Below are positions 39,173-47,779 of a stretch of DNA of 64,000 nucleotides, piece after piece. The notes beneath the pieces were generated by a model. It did not search any database and was not told the origin of the DNA. It worked only from the letters and a program-made list of their open reading frames with translations. The DNA is taken from assembly GCF_016918015.1 (NCBI RefSeq), contig NZ_JAERMK010000006.1:98795-162794 (forward strand), given 5' to 3'. This DNA is from Glycomyces sp. YM15. GTDB taxonomy: Bacteria; Actinomycetota; Actinomycetes; Mycobacteriales; Micromonosporaceae. The position numbers and the translations under genes are program-made. Position 1 is the stretch's first letter. Each line of letters begins with the position of its first letter.

Positions 39173-39385
39173 ATGCAGGGCACCGTCTCGAACTTCAACG
39201 AGGACACCTCCGGCGAGGTCGTCCTCGACAGTCCCCCCGAACTGAGCGGCCGCCGCGTCGGCTTCGACGCGGCGGCCTTCGCCGTCTCCGGCCTGCGGTT
39301 CCTCCGCCTCGGCCAGCGCGTCGACCTGGACACCGATCCCGACGGCAAGGTCGTCGCCGTCCGCATTCCCACGATGCACGCGTAG
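39173..39385 (+). CDS. Cold-shock-domain-like small protein
   Basis: This 70-residue protein begins MQGTVSNFNEDTSGEVVLD, which follows the opening pattern of cold-shock OB-folds (G-T-V-x-x-F-x-x-x-x-G). It ends with a hydrophobic beta strand (KVVAVRIP). The aromatic RNA-binding motifs RNP1 and RNP2 of true Csp proteins are mostly absent. Upstream, AAGCTGAGACC provides only a weak ribosome-binding site. It lies 75 bases before the MutT1 gene on the same strand, an arrangement that may be functional. Family assignment is by pattern only. Confidence 0.6.
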   Translation: MQGTVSNFNEDTSGEVVLDSPPELSGRRVGFDAAAFAVSGLRFLRLGQRVDLDTDPDGKVVAVRIPTMHA

Positions 39386-39460
39386 ACACGGCGTGCCGCG
39401 CCTACCCCGCGCGAGTGGCAGACTTCCCGCGATTGGGTGAGTCCCAGTACCGTATGAAGC

Positions 39461-40375
39461 GTGAGTGTGGAACAGGACACTGTCGGGAACGGGGCGCCGA
39501 GGCGGATCGCCGCCGCTGGCGGCCTGTTGTGGCGCAACGGCGAGCGCGGCCTTGTGGAAGTGATCGCCGTATGGCGGCCCAAGGTCGGGAACTGGTCGCT
39601 GCCGAAGGGCAAGCTCGACCCTGGAGAGCACCCGCTCACGGCGGCGTGCAGGGAGGTCGAGGAGGAGACCGGGATTCCGGTCATTCCGCAGATGCGGCTG
39701 TGCCGGGCCTCGTATGTGCTGCCGAATCCCGAAGGAGACGTGCTGAAGTACGTCGACTACTGGTCGATGCGCACCGAGAAGCCGGATGCGGCGTTCACGG
39801 CTGACGAGGAGATCGGCGAGCGGCGCTGGATCACCCTCGCTGAGGCGCGGGAGACGTTGACGCGGCCGCGGGACCAGCAGGTGCTCAAGGCGTTCGGGGC
39901 GCTGCCGGCGGTGACCGGGACGGTGCTGCTGGTGGCTCCCGCGGAGGTCGAGCAGGACTGGGACGGGCCGGAGGTGACGCGGCCGCTGAGCGCGCGCGGG
40001 CAGGACCAGGCGGTGCGGGTGGCGGCGCTCGCGTCGCTGTACCAACCGGATCGGGCGTTCAGCGCCTCCGGCCGGGCGAGCGTGCAGACGGTGGAGCCGA
40101 TCGCGCAGGCCGTGCGGTGCAGGCTGAGCGGCGATTCGGCGTTCGACACCGAAGCGCACGAACGCAATCCCGAGCGGTCGAGTGCGCGCGTCCGCGAGCT
40201 CGCGGGCGGCGGCGGTGCCGCGATCGTGTGCGCCGAGGCAGAGGTCGTGAGCGACACGGTGGCGATCCTGGCGGACGAGGACGGGGTGGAGACCCCGGAC
40301 GTCTCGACGAGGCCCGGGGAGGCGTGGGTGCTGTCCCTGTCGGGCCAGAAGCTGGTGGGAGTGGAAAGGCTCTAG
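39461..40375 (+). CDS. MutT1-like Nudix hydrolase with degenerate histidine-phosphatase domain
   Basis: The N-terminal Nudix domain (about 15-145) of this 304-residue protein has an intact box, GKLDPGEHPLTAACREVEEETGI, expected to hydrolyse nucleoside diphosphate or polyphosphate substrates such as 8-oxo-GTP. The C-terminal half (about 155-304) aligns in layout with the histidine-phosphatase domain of mycobacterial MutT1. However, the N-terminal R-H-G catalytic motif is replaced by LLVAPAEVE, so phosphatase activity is probably lost. The GTG start has no ribosome-binding site; GTATGA nearby may be a -10 for a leaderless message. Confidence 0.88.
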   Translation: MSVEQDTVGNGAPRRIAAAGGLLWRNGERGLVEVIAVWRPKVGNWSLPKGKLDPGEHPLTAACREVEEETGIPVIPQMRLCRASYVLPNPEGDVLKYVDYWSMRTEKPDAAFTADEEIGERRWITLAEARETLTRPRDQQVLKAFGALPAVTGTVLLVAPAEVEQDWDGPEVTRPLSARGQDQAVRVAALASLYQPDRAFSASGRASVQTVEPIAQAVRCRLSGDSAFDTEAHERNPERSSARVRELAGGGGAAIVCAEAEVVSDTVAILADEDGVETPDVSTRPGEAWVLSLSGQKLVGVERL

Positions 40376-40508
40376 GCTCCCGGGGAACCGTACGGCCGAG
40401 TTCCCGCCCCCTGGGCCGCTCGGGGTCTCCTGCGCGGGGTTCGCGGTACCGTTGGCCGCCCCACCGCTCTGTGTGCGCTCTGGCGCGCTTACAAGGAGGA
40501 ATGCCGCC

Positions 40509-41792
40509 GTGTCGGACCGCTCCCCCACCGCCCTGCAGAACTGGGCCGGGAACATCCGCTTCTCCCCCAGCCGCTTCGAGGCGCCCGCGACGCTCGACGA
40601 GGCCAGGGCGGCCGTGGCCGCCGCGTCCCGTCTGCGCGTGCTCGGTTCGGGCCACTCGTTCAACGCGATCACGGCCTCCGACGCGACGATGATCTCGCTC
40701 GCGGGCATCGAGCCCGAAGTGACCGTCGACGCCCGCACGGCCACCGTCCGCGCCTCGGGCTGGATCACGTACGCCGCGTTGAGCGATGCGGTCCACCGCG
40801 CCGGCTTCGCGCTGCACAACATGGCGTCCCTGCCGCACATCTCCGTCGCCGGTTCGATCGCGACCGGCACGCACGGTTCGGGCGACGGCAACGGGAACCT
40901 CGCGACGGCCGTGGCTTCCATCGAGTTCATCGGCCCCGACGGGGAGCTGCGCACGGTCGCGCGCGGCGACGAGGACTTCCCCGGTTCGGTGGTGCACCTG
41001 GGCGCCTTGGGCGTCGTGCACGCGGTGACGCTGGACCTTCTGCCGGGCTTCGAGATGCGCCAGTACGTCTACGACGACCTGGTCTTCGACAAGGCGGTGT
41101 CGCACTTCGACGAGCTCACCTCGGCCGCTTACAGCACCAGCCTGTTCACCGCGTGGGGCGCGTCCCCGCGGTTCCAGTTCTGGGTCAAGCAGCGCACCGC
41201 CGACCAGACCCACCCGTTCCCGCGGGCGAACTGGTTCGGGGCGCCGCTGGCGGACGGGAAGCGCCACCCGGTGCCGGGGGTGGACCCTGAGGCGTGCACG
41301 GTGCAGCAGGGTCAGACGGGCCCGTGGCACGAGCGCCTGCCGCACTTCAAGCCCGAGTTCACGCCCAGCGCGGGCGACGAGCTCCAGTCGGAGTTCCTGG
41401 TCGACCGGGCCGACGCGCCGGCCGCGCTCGAGGCGCTGGCCGGGCTCGGGGACGAGCTCTCCTCGGTCGTGCAGATCTGCGAGGTGCGCACGATGGCGGC
41501 GGACGATCTGTGGCTCTCGCCCGCATTCGGGCGCGACACTGTGGGCCTGCATTTCACTTGGGTGAGTGACTTCGCGGCGGTCGAGCCGGTGATGTCGGCG
41601 GCGGAGGCGGCTTTGGAACCGTTCTCACCGCGGCCGCATTGGGGCAAATTGTTTTCGATACCAATGGATGAAGTGCGCTCGCGTTATCCGAGAATGGGCG
41701 ACTTCGAGAAACTTCGCGCTCGCGTCGATCCAGAGGGGAAGTTCGGCAATGACTTCTCGGACGCAGTCGCGGGCGGTGCCGCGTCCCACTGA
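40509..41792 (+). CDS. FAD-linked alditol oxidase-like protein
   Basis: This 427-residue vanillyl-alcohol-oxidase-family flavoprotein has the covalent-flavin motif GSGHSFNAI (His49), a second FAD-binding segment SIATGTHGSGDGNGNLAT, and a C-terminal DPEGKFGNDF resembling the family N/D-F/W end. It matches in length and layout the alditol/xylitol oxidase AldO of Streptomyces, which oxidises sugar alcohols to aldoses with H2O2 release. AAGGAGG lies about ten bases before the GTG. No signal peptide is present. Substrate is inferred from family. Confidence 0.85.
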   Translation: MSDRSPTALQNWAGNIRFSPSRFEAPATLDEARAAVAAASRLRVLGSGHSFNAITASDATMISLAGIEPEVTVDARTATVRASGWITYAALSDAVHRAGFALHNMASLPHISVAGSIATGTHGSGDGNGNLATAVASIEFIGPDGELRTVARGDEDFPGSVVHLGALGVVHAVTLDLLPGFEMRQYVYDDLVFDKAVSHFDELTSAAYSTSLFTAWGASPRFQFWVKQRTADQTHPFPRANWFGAPLADGKRHPVPGVDPEACTVQQGQTGPWHERLPHFKPEFTPSAGDELQSEFLVDRADAPAALEALAGLGDELSSVVQICEVRTMAADDLWLSPAFGRDTVGLHFTWVSDFAAVEPVMSAAEAALEPFSPRPHWGKLFSIPMDEVRSRYPRMGDFEKLRARVDPEGKFGNDFSDAVAGGAASH

Positions 41793-41840
41793 GCGGTGCC
41801 GTCTGAGGCACGCTTCCAGGTAAAGCCGCGGTAAAGCAGC

Positions 41841-41875
41841 GAGGGCATTCAGGTGGCTCCTGAATGCCCTCTTCC
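41841..41875. terminator. Terminator between convergent aldO-like and HU genes
   Basis: GAGGGCATTCAGG and CCTGAATGCCCTC form a perfect 13-bp stem with a 5-base loop, followed on the plus strand by TTCC. It can serve both genes. Confidence 0.8.
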
Positions 41876-41931
41876 CCGTGCGAGAACGGACGGGCGCCTC
41901 ACCGTGCCCCGAACCGGTTCGGGGCACGGCA

Positions 41932-42486
41932 TCAGCTACGTCCGCGCTTCGTGGTCTTCTTCGCCGCGGTCTTCTTCGCGGCGGGCTTCGCCGCGGTCTT
42001 GCGCACGGCCTTCTTCGCGGTCGCGGCCTTCTTGGCCGTGGTCTTCTTCGCCGCGGTCTTCTTGGCCCCCACGCGGCTCGTGGCGGTGGACCGGGTCGCC
42101 TTGGAGGCGGCCCGCGTGGTCTTCTTGGCAGCCGTCTTCTTGGTCGCCTTCTTGGCGGCGGCCTTCTTCGCCGGCGTCGCCTTCTTGGCGGTGGTCGACT
42201 TGACGGCCTTGCGCTTGCCGGTCACGAGCTCCTTGAACCCGGTGCCCGGACGGAACGCGGGAACGACGGTCTTCTTGACCTTCACCGCTTCCCCGGTGCG
42301 GGGGTTGCGAGCCATCCGAGCGGCGCGTTGGCGCTTCTCGAAGACGCCGAAACCGGCGAAGGAGACTTTCTCCCCTTTCACCACCGCGCGCTGTATCTCG
42401 TCGATCGCGACATCCACGACTTCTTTCGCGGCCGCCCGGTCGCCAGTGCGTGCGGCGATCCGTTCGACGAACTCTGCCTTGTTCAC
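41932..42486 (-). CDS. hup: HU-type DNA-binding protein with lysine/alanine-rich tail
   Basis: The HU core (1-90) of this 184-residue nucleoid protein ends in the DNA-embracing arm RNPRTGEAVKVKKTVVPAFRPG. The tail (about 95-184) consists of repeated KKTAAKK- and AKKA-type units like histone H1, seen in Streptomyces HupS and mycobacterial HupB. GTG at 42486 was chosen because GGGAGG and AGGA precede it and VNKAEF matches HU N-termini. The tail likely compacts DNA. It is monocistronic. Confidence 0.95.
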   Translation of the reverse strand: MNKAEFVERIAARTGDRAAAKEVVDVAIDEIQRAVVKGEKVSFAGFGVFEKRQRAARMARNPRTGEAVKVKKTVVPAFRPGTGFKELVTGKRKAVKSTTAKKATPAKKAAAKKATKKTAAKKTTRAASKATRSTATSRVGAKKTAAKKTTAKKAATAKKAVRKTAAKPAAKKTAAKKTTKRGRS

Positions 42487-42665
42487 GAGTCCTACCCTCC
42501 CGATAGTCCTTGAAGCCATACCAGCTTGTTAAGCGCACGTTATGACGTTTCGAAAGCGAACGCAACTGTTTCCGCGAAAATAGACCCGTTGTGTCGCAGG
42601 GAATTTTTATTCAGGTGCCCGAAATCGACGCTCGCAACCCCGTTGGGAGGGACCCGAACACGCCT

Positions 42666-42692
42666 GGAGCCGGTGGCGATGCCACCGGCTCC
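42666..42692 (-). terminator. Terminator of leuCD
   Basis: GGAGCCGGTGGC and GCCACCGGCTCC form a perfect 12-bp stem with loop GAT, about 35 bases after the leuD stop on the minus strand. Confidence 0.8.
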
Positions 42693-42726
42693 GTACGTGA
42701 TTGCTAACTGGATCGGGCTCAGGACA

Positions 42727-43326
42727 CTAGACCTGAACAGGGAGAGTCCTAGGCCGCCAAGCGTCCCGGTTCGACTCGAACGCCGCGATCTTGTCCTCGT
42801 CGCGCAGGGTCAGCGCCACGTCGTCGAGGCCTTCCATCATGCGCCAGCGCAGGAACTCGTCGAATTCGAAGCCCCAGGTGCGGTCCCCCGCACGGACTTC
42901 GCAGGCCTCGAGGTCCACGGTGATCTCCGACTCCGGGTGGAGTTCGGCGCGCAGCCACAGCTCTTCGACGGCCGCCTCGGGCAACTCCACAGTCAACAGA
43001 CCGTTCTTGAGGGAGTTGCCGCGGAAGATGTCTCCGAAGCGCGGGGCGATGACCGCCTTGAACCCGTAGTCCTTCAGGGCCCAGACGGCGTGCTCGCGCG
43101 AGGAGCCGGTACCGAACTCGGTGCCGGTGACCAGGATGGTCGCGGACCGGTACTCGGGCCGGTTGAGGAGGAACTTCTCGTCCTCGCGCCATTCGGCGAA
43201 CAGGCCGTCCTCGAAACCGGTCTTGGTGACCCGCTTGAGGTACACGGCCGGGATGATCTGGTCGGTGTCGACGTTGGAACGTCGCAGCGGCGCGACCTGG
43301 CCGGTGTGGGTCGTGAACTTGTCCAT
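42727..43326 (-). CDS. leuD: 3-isopropylmalate dehydratase small subunit
   Basis: LeuD is the swivel-domain subunit of isopropylmalate isomerase in leucine synthesis. The 199-residue product has the family start [21 protein letters not shown], the [17 protein letters not shown] block and normal length. It begins 15 bases after the leuC stop and acts as a heterodimer with LeuC. Confidence 0.97.
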   Translation of the reverse strand: MDKFTTHTGQVAPLRRSNVDTDQIIPAVYLKRVTKTGFEDGLFAEWREDEKFLLNRPEYRSATILVTGTEFGTGSSREHAVWALKDYGFKAVIAPRFGDIFRGNSLKNGLLTVELPEAAVEELWLRAELHPESEITVDLEACEVRAGDRTWGFEFDEFLRWRMMEGLDDVALTLRDEDKIAAFESNRDAWRPRTLPVQV

Positions 43327-43341
43327 GATTCCCTGCCCTTC

Positions 43342-44769
43342 CTACAGATCCGCCGGGCTGGCGAGATGGCCGGTGACGGCCGTGGCGGCGGCGACGGCCG
43401 GGCTCACCAGGTGCGTGCGCCCGCCCTTGCCTTGGCGGCCCTCGAAGTTGCGGTTCGAGGTGGAGGCCGCGCGCTGGCCGGGCGTCAGCTGGTCCGGGTT
43501 CATGCCCAGGCACATCGAGCAGCCGGCGAAGCGCCAGTCGGCGCCCGCGTCGATGAAGACCTTGTCCAGGCCTTCGGCGATGGCCTGCTCGCGCACCTTC
43601 GCGGAGCCGGGCACGACCATCATGTTGACGCCTTCGGCGACCTTGCGGCCCTTGATGACCTCGGCGGCGGTGCGCAGGTCTTCGATGCGGCCGTTGGTGC
43701 ACGAGCCGAGGAAGACGACGTCGACGTCGATCTCGCGCATCGGCGTGCCGGCTTCGAGGCCCATGTACTCGAGGGCCCCGGCGGCGGTGGTGCGCGCGAT
43801 CGGGTCGTCGAAGTCCTCGGGGTTCGGGACGTCGCCGGAGAGCTCGACGCCCTGCCCGGGGTTGGTGCCCCAGGTGACGAACGGGCTCAACGAGGCCGCG
43901 TCGATGACGATCTCCTTGTCGAAGACGGCGCCCTCGTCGGTCTTGAGGGTCTGCCAGTACGCGACGGCGGCGTCCCACTCCTCGCCCTTGGGCGCGTGCG
44001 CGCGGCCCTTGACGTACTCGGAGGTCTTCTCGTCAGGCGCGATCATGCCGGCCTTGGCGCCCCACTCGATCGACATGTTGCACACCGTCATGCGGCCTTC
44101 CATCGAGAGCTCCTCGATGGCCTGGCCGCGGTACTCGACGATGTGTCCCTTGCCGCCGCCGGTGCCGGTGATGGAGATGACCTTGAGGATCAGGTCCTTC
44201 GCCGAGACGCCTTCGGGAAGCGAGCCGTTCACGGTGACGGCCATGAACTTCGGCTTCGCCTGCGGCAGGGTCTGCGTGGCGAGCACGTGCTCGACCTCGC
44301 TGGTGCCGATGCCGAACGCGATCGAGCCGAACGCGCCGTGCGTCGAGGTGTGGGAGTCGCCGCACACGACGGTCATGCCCGGCTGGGTGAGTCCCAGCTG
44401 GGGTCCCACGACGTGGACGACGCCCTGGTTCTCGTCACCGAGCGAGTGGATGCGGACGCCGAATTCCTCGCAGTTGGCGCGGAGCGTCTCGATCTGCTTG
44501 CGGCTGGTCGGGTCCGCGATGGTGAAGAGGTTGTCGGTGGGCGTGTTGTGGTCCTCGGTCGCGATCGTGAGATCGGTCCGGCGGACTTTGCGCCCGGCCA
44601 CCCGGAGGCCGTCGAAGGCCTGGGGGCTGGTCACCTCGTGGAGGAGGTGCAGGTCGATGTAGAGCAGGTCGGGTTGCTGGCCGCCCGTGCGTACCACGTG
44701 GGCGTCCCAGACCTTCTGCGCGAGGGTGCGCGGTGCCGTTCCCTCGGATTCGTGTGGTGTAGGTGACAT
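43342..44769 (-). CDS. leuC: 3-isopropylmalate dehydratase large subunit
   Basis: LeuC is the aconitase-family catalytic subunit that isomerises 2- and 3-isopropylmalate using a 4Fe-4S cluster. The 475-residue protein has the cluster cysteines in [13 protein letters not shown] and [12 protein letters not shown], and early blocks [18 protein letters not shown] and [15 protein letters not shown]. Its start lies 52 bases from the divergent ndgR gene. In Streptomyces NdgR controls leuCD from the same arrangement, so similar regulation is inferred. Confidence 0.98.
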   Translation of the reverse strand: MSPTPHESEGTAPRTLAQKVWDAHVVRTGGQQPDLLYIDLHLLHEVTSPQAFDGLRVAGRKVRRTDLTIATEDHNTPTDNLFTIADPTSRKQIETLRANCEEFGVRIHSLGDENQGVVHVVGPQLGLTQPGMTVVCGDSHTSTHGAFGSIAFGIGTSEVEHVLATQTLPQAKPKFMAVTVNGSLPEGVSAKDLILKVISITGTGGGKGHIVEYRGQAIEELSMEGRMTVCNMSIEWGAKAGMIAPDEKTSEYVKGRAHAPKGEEWDAAVAYWQTLKTDEGAVFDKEIVIDAASLSPFVTWGTNPGQGVELSGDVPNPEDFDDPIARTTAAGALEYMGLEAGTPMREIDVDVVFLGSCTNGRIEDLRTAAEVIKGRKVAEGVNMMVVPGSAKVREQAIAEGLDKVFIDAGADWRFAGCSMCLGMNPDQLTPGQRAASTSNRNFEGRQGKGGRTHLVSPAVAAATAVTGHLASPADL

Positions 44770-44821
44770 CTCTGTTCCCAGTCGTTGGACTTCTCGAAAT
44801 ATGGGAGGTAATGTTCAGCTC

Positions 44822-45523
44822 GTGAGAACGAATACTATCAGCGGAGTCGGCGTCCTTGACAAGGCGGTGCTCATCCTCACGGCTTGCACCAACGGCGCCA
44901 GCCTGGCTGAGCTCGTGCACGAGACCGGATTGCCCAGGGCCACGGCCCACCGGCTCGCACAGGCCCTCGAAGCCCACGAGATGCTGCAACGCGACCACGA
45001 AGGCCGTTGGCGCCCGGGCCCGAAACTCGGCGAGCTCGCCGGGTCGACGGCCGACGTCCTCCTCAGTGCCGCCGAACCAGTGCTCAACCTCCTCCGCGAC
45101 CAGACGGGCGAATCGACCCAGCTGTATCGCAGGCGGGCCGACGAACGCGTCTGCGTGGCCGCCGCCGAGCGCGCCTCCGGGCTGCGCGACACGGTGCCCG
45201 TCGGTGCGGGCCTGCCGATGACGGCGGGTTCCGGCGCGCAGGTGCTGCTCGCATGGGAGCCCCCGGAAGGGATCCTCCCGCTGCTGCCCAAGTGCCGCTT
45301 CTCCTCGAAGACCCTCGCGGAGGTCCGCCGCCGCGGCTTCGCGCAGTCGGTCGCCGAACGCGAACCCGGAGTGGTCAGCGTCTCTGCCCCGGTGCGCGAC
45401 AAGACCGGCCGCGTCGTCGCCGCGATCTCGGTGTCCGGCCCCATAGAGCGTCTCGGACGCCGTCCCGGCGACCGCCTCGGCATGGCCGTCATCCGCGCCG
45501 GCCAGAAACTCTCCGGCCTCTGA
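44822..45523 (+). CDS. ndgR: IclR-family regulator, NdgR type
   Basis: This 233-residue regulator has an N-terminal winged helix (SGVGVLDKAVLILTACTNG, then LAELVHETGLPRATAHRLAQAL) and an IclR effector domain. The latter includes LYRRRADERVCVAAAERASGLRDTVPVG and VSVSAPVRDKTGRVVAAISVSGP, close to NdgR of Streptomyces, a regulator of leucine and other amino-acid genes. GTG at 44822 gives the family N-terminus but its GGAGG site is 12 bases away; an in-frame ATG at 44801 is an alternative. It is divergent from leuCD. Confidence 0.9.
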   Translation: MRTNTISGVGVLDKAVLILTACTNGASLAELVHETGLPRATAHRLAQALEAHEMLQRDHEGRWRPGPKLGELAGSTADVLLSAAEPVLNLLRDQTGESTQLYRRRADERVCVAAAERASGLRDTVPVGAGLPMTAGSGAQVLLAWEPPEGILPLLPKCRFSSKTLAEVRRRGFAQSVAEREPGVVSVSAPVRDKTGRVVAAISVSGPIERLGRRPGDRLGMAVIRAGQKLSGL

Positions 45524-45541
45524 CCCCCATTGTCGTCCCCT

Positions 45542-45576
45542 GAACGGCCCGGCGGATTCCCTCCGCCGGGCCGTTC
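45542..45576 (+). terminator. Terminator of ndgR
   Basis: A perfect 15-bp stem (45542-45556 with 45562-45576) and 5-base loop lie 19 bases after the stop codon. Confidence 0.85.
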
Positions 45577-45637
45577 CACGTGCTGGCCCCACCGGTCCCG
45601 GCGCAACCGAACCGGGCCGCCGGATCGTCTGTGAACC

Positions 45638-46786
45638 ATGCGATACAACCCCATCCGCATGACCGCACCCATCGCGTGCGCCGCCCTCGCGCTCACCGCC
45701 TGCACCGCTGAGGAACCCGAGCAGACACAGACGCCGCTCGAAATCGGTCTGGAGGCCACGGAAGAGGACGAAGCACGCCTCATCGCCGCCCTCGCCGAAG
45801 CCGACGAGGTCGGCTACGAGATCACCGGGATCATCAACCGGCTCGAACGCCGGTGCATGGAGGACAAGGGCTTCAGCGTCCACGACGAGACCATCTGGTA
45901 CCAGCCCGAATACGTTCCGGAGGAAGAGGAGGACCAGCTCGAATTCGACGCCCCCACCGACCACATCCCCACCGCCGAGGAAGCCGCCGAGAACGGGTTC
46001 ATGGTCTGGACCCAGACCTTCGACGGCAGCGAACTCGCGCCTCCCGACCCGATGGACGAGCAGATGGAGCCGTACTGGGAGCTGCTCGACGGACCCTTCT
46101 ACGAGCTGCCCACCGAGGAACGGAAGGCCTGGGAGCGGGCCTATGAGGGCGTCCAGACCGTCAAGTGGCGGGATGACGAGACCTCCGACGACGCGTCGCG
46201 GCCCGAACCCGGCGGCTGCTACGGCGAGGTGCACCGCGCCGTCTACGGCGAGCCGTACCAGTGGTCCGCCCCGGACGAGACCGAGGGCTACTTCAGTTGG
46301 GCCTGGGGCGAGGAGAACCCGCTCTACGCCGGCTGGAACCCCACCGACCATATGCGCGCCTGGCGCGACCTCACCCGCGACGAGGAGCACGCGTTCCTGA
46401 CCTGCCTCGACGAGGGCGGCAATCCCGGCTGGGACTTCAACGACGACGGCTACATCGACACCTTCTTCTACCTGCACGCGCTGTACCCGCAGGACCCGGC
46501 GAACGCCGGCATCGAGTTCGACCCGCTGCCGGACTGGCAGCTCGCCCTCATGCCCGAAGTGCCCTCCGACGCGCCGTACGACTACGACACCGCGTTCGCC
46601 ACCGAGCTCGCCCTCGCCGAGGACTTCGCGGCCTGCGCCGACGGCACGGGCTACCGCGAAGCGGGCGAGACGCGATGGCGCGCGCTCCACATCGGACGAA
46701 TGCTGGAGCACGAGACCGAGGTGTACGCCTGGCAGGAGAAGATGAACGGCTACCTCGCCACCGCCCAGGACCTGCTGGAGGGCTGA
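45638..46786 (+). CDS. Acidic secreted lipoprotein of unknown function
   Basis: This 382-residue protein has signal peptide and lipobox ALTAC (Cys about 22). The mature part is very rich in Glu, Asp, Trp and Tyr, with scattered cysteines (for example in RRCMEDKG, GGCYGEVH, LTCLDEG and AACADGTG) that may pair as disulfides. A short N-DDGYID element resembles a calcium-binding turn but is single. I know no function for this family. No ribosome-binding site is evident before the ATG, and Met8 is an alternative start. It is not obviously linked to either neighbour. Confidence 0.85.
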   Translation: MRYNPIRMTAPIACAALALTACTAEEPEQTQTPLEIGLEATEEDEARLIAALAEADEVGYEITGIINRLERRCMEDKGFSVHDETIWYQPEYVPEEEEDQLEFDAPTDHIPTAEEAAENGFMVWTQTFDGSELAPPDPMDEQMEPYWELLDGPFYELPTEERKAWERAYEGVQTVKWRDDETSDDASRPEPGGCYGEVHRAVYGEPYQWSAPDETEGYFSWAWGEENPLYAGWNPTDHMRAWRDLTRDEEHAFLTCLDEGGNPGWDFNDDGYIDTFFYLHALYPQDPANAGIEFDPLPDWQLALMPEVPSDAPYDYDTAFATELALAEDFAACADGTGYREAGETRWRALHIGRMLEHETEVYAWQEKMNGYLATAQDLLEG

Positions 46787-46790
46787 GCCC

Positions 46791-47708
46791 CTAGCTCCCG
46801 GCCTTGCGGTGGCGTCGTTCCGCCTCGGCCGCGGTCCGCTGGAACGCGCCCAGGACCCGCTTGACCGCCAGCCGCTCGGCCCGGTCCGGTCGCGAGATCG
46901 CGGTGACGTGGCGCCGCGTGGGGATGTCGGCGATCTCGCGCAGCACCAGACCCGTGCCCGTCGGGGTCGTGAACCGGGGCAGCACGGCTATGCGGCGGCT
47001 GCCGGCGACCAGCGACTCCACGAGGCGGTTGTCGCGAAGCCGCTGGGCCACGCGGAGCGAAGTGCCCGTCGCCCGTTCGATCGACTCGAGCACCGAGTCG
47101 AACGGGTAGCCCTTGGGCACACCGATCCACTCCCAGTCGACGAGGTCCGCGGCCCCGACGGTCTCGTGCGCGGCGAGCGGATGGTCCGCGGCCATCGCGA
47201 CATCGAGCGGTTCGCGGGCGAGCGGAACGGCGACGAGCGCGGACGCCCCCTCCGGGCTCACACTGACGAAGCTGTGCGCGATCACGATGTCGTTGTCCGC
47301 CGCGAGCGCGGCGAACTCGCCCTCGGCGATGTCGATATCACTGCACCGCAGCTCGATCGCGGTGCCCTCGATGTCCCGCAGGACATCGGCGAGCATGAAG
47401 GTGGCCGCGCTGGGCAGCGCCGCGACGGTCACGGTGCCGGACGGTTCGCCTCGGAACGAATCCCATTGGGCGCGAACCTGTTCGAGCGTGGTGGCGACCG
47501 CCGCGCCGCCTTCGGCGAGCACCCGGCCCGCGTCGGTCAGGCGCAGGCCGCGGCCCGAGGGCTCCACGAGCGCCATGCCGAATTCCCGCTGCGCGGCCTT
47601 GAGCTGCTGCGAGATCGCCGACGGGGTCCGGTGCGTGGCGCGGGCCACTTCGGTGACGCTGCCGCGCAGCGCCAGTTCGCGGAGCAACTCCAGATGGCGA
47701 ACATCCAT
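46791..47708 (-). CDS. LysR family transcriptional regulator
   Basis: This 305-residue regulator has an N-terminal winged helix-turn-helix (1-60: HLELLRELALRGSVTEVARATHRTPSAISQQL) and a LysR substrate-binding domain (about 90-290). It is divergent from an EamA-type transporter gene with a 71-base AT-rich gap, the usual arrangement for a regulator of its neighbour. An inverted repeat, TGTAG-TGATG-CTACA, overlaps its own start codon and may be the binding site. Confidence 0.92.
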   Translation of the reverse strand: MDVRHLELLRELALRGSVTEVARATHRTPSAISQQLKAAQREFGMALVEPSGRGLRLTDAGRVLAEGGAAVATTLEQVRAQWDSFRGEPSGTVTVAALPSAATFMLADVLRDIEGTAIELRCSDIDIAEGEFAALAADNDIVIAHSFVSVSPEGASALVAVPLAREPLDVAMAADHPLAAHETVGAADLVDWEWIGVPKGYPFDSVLESIERATGTSLRVAQRLRDNRLVESLVAGSRRIAVLPRFTTPTGTGLVLREIADIPTRRHVTAISRPDRAERLAVKRVLGAFQRTAAEAERRHRKAGS

Positions 47709-47722
47709 GTAGTGATGCTACA
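47708..47722. promoter_or_regulatory. Candidate LysR-type binding site
   Basis: TGTAGTGATGCTACA has perfect 5-base inverted arms. It lies at the start of the LysR gene in an AT-rich stretch shared with the divergent transporter promoter. Confidence 0.4.
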
Positions 47723-47779
47723 CAATGAGTTAAGTATTTTTCATTTGTGCTTTACAGTTGTGGCGGGCAAGCTGGGCAC

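Noticed and set aside
42526-44766. A 746-codon plus-strand frame opposite leuCD
   Set aside because: leuC and leuD are unambiguous on the other strand; this frame is their shadow.
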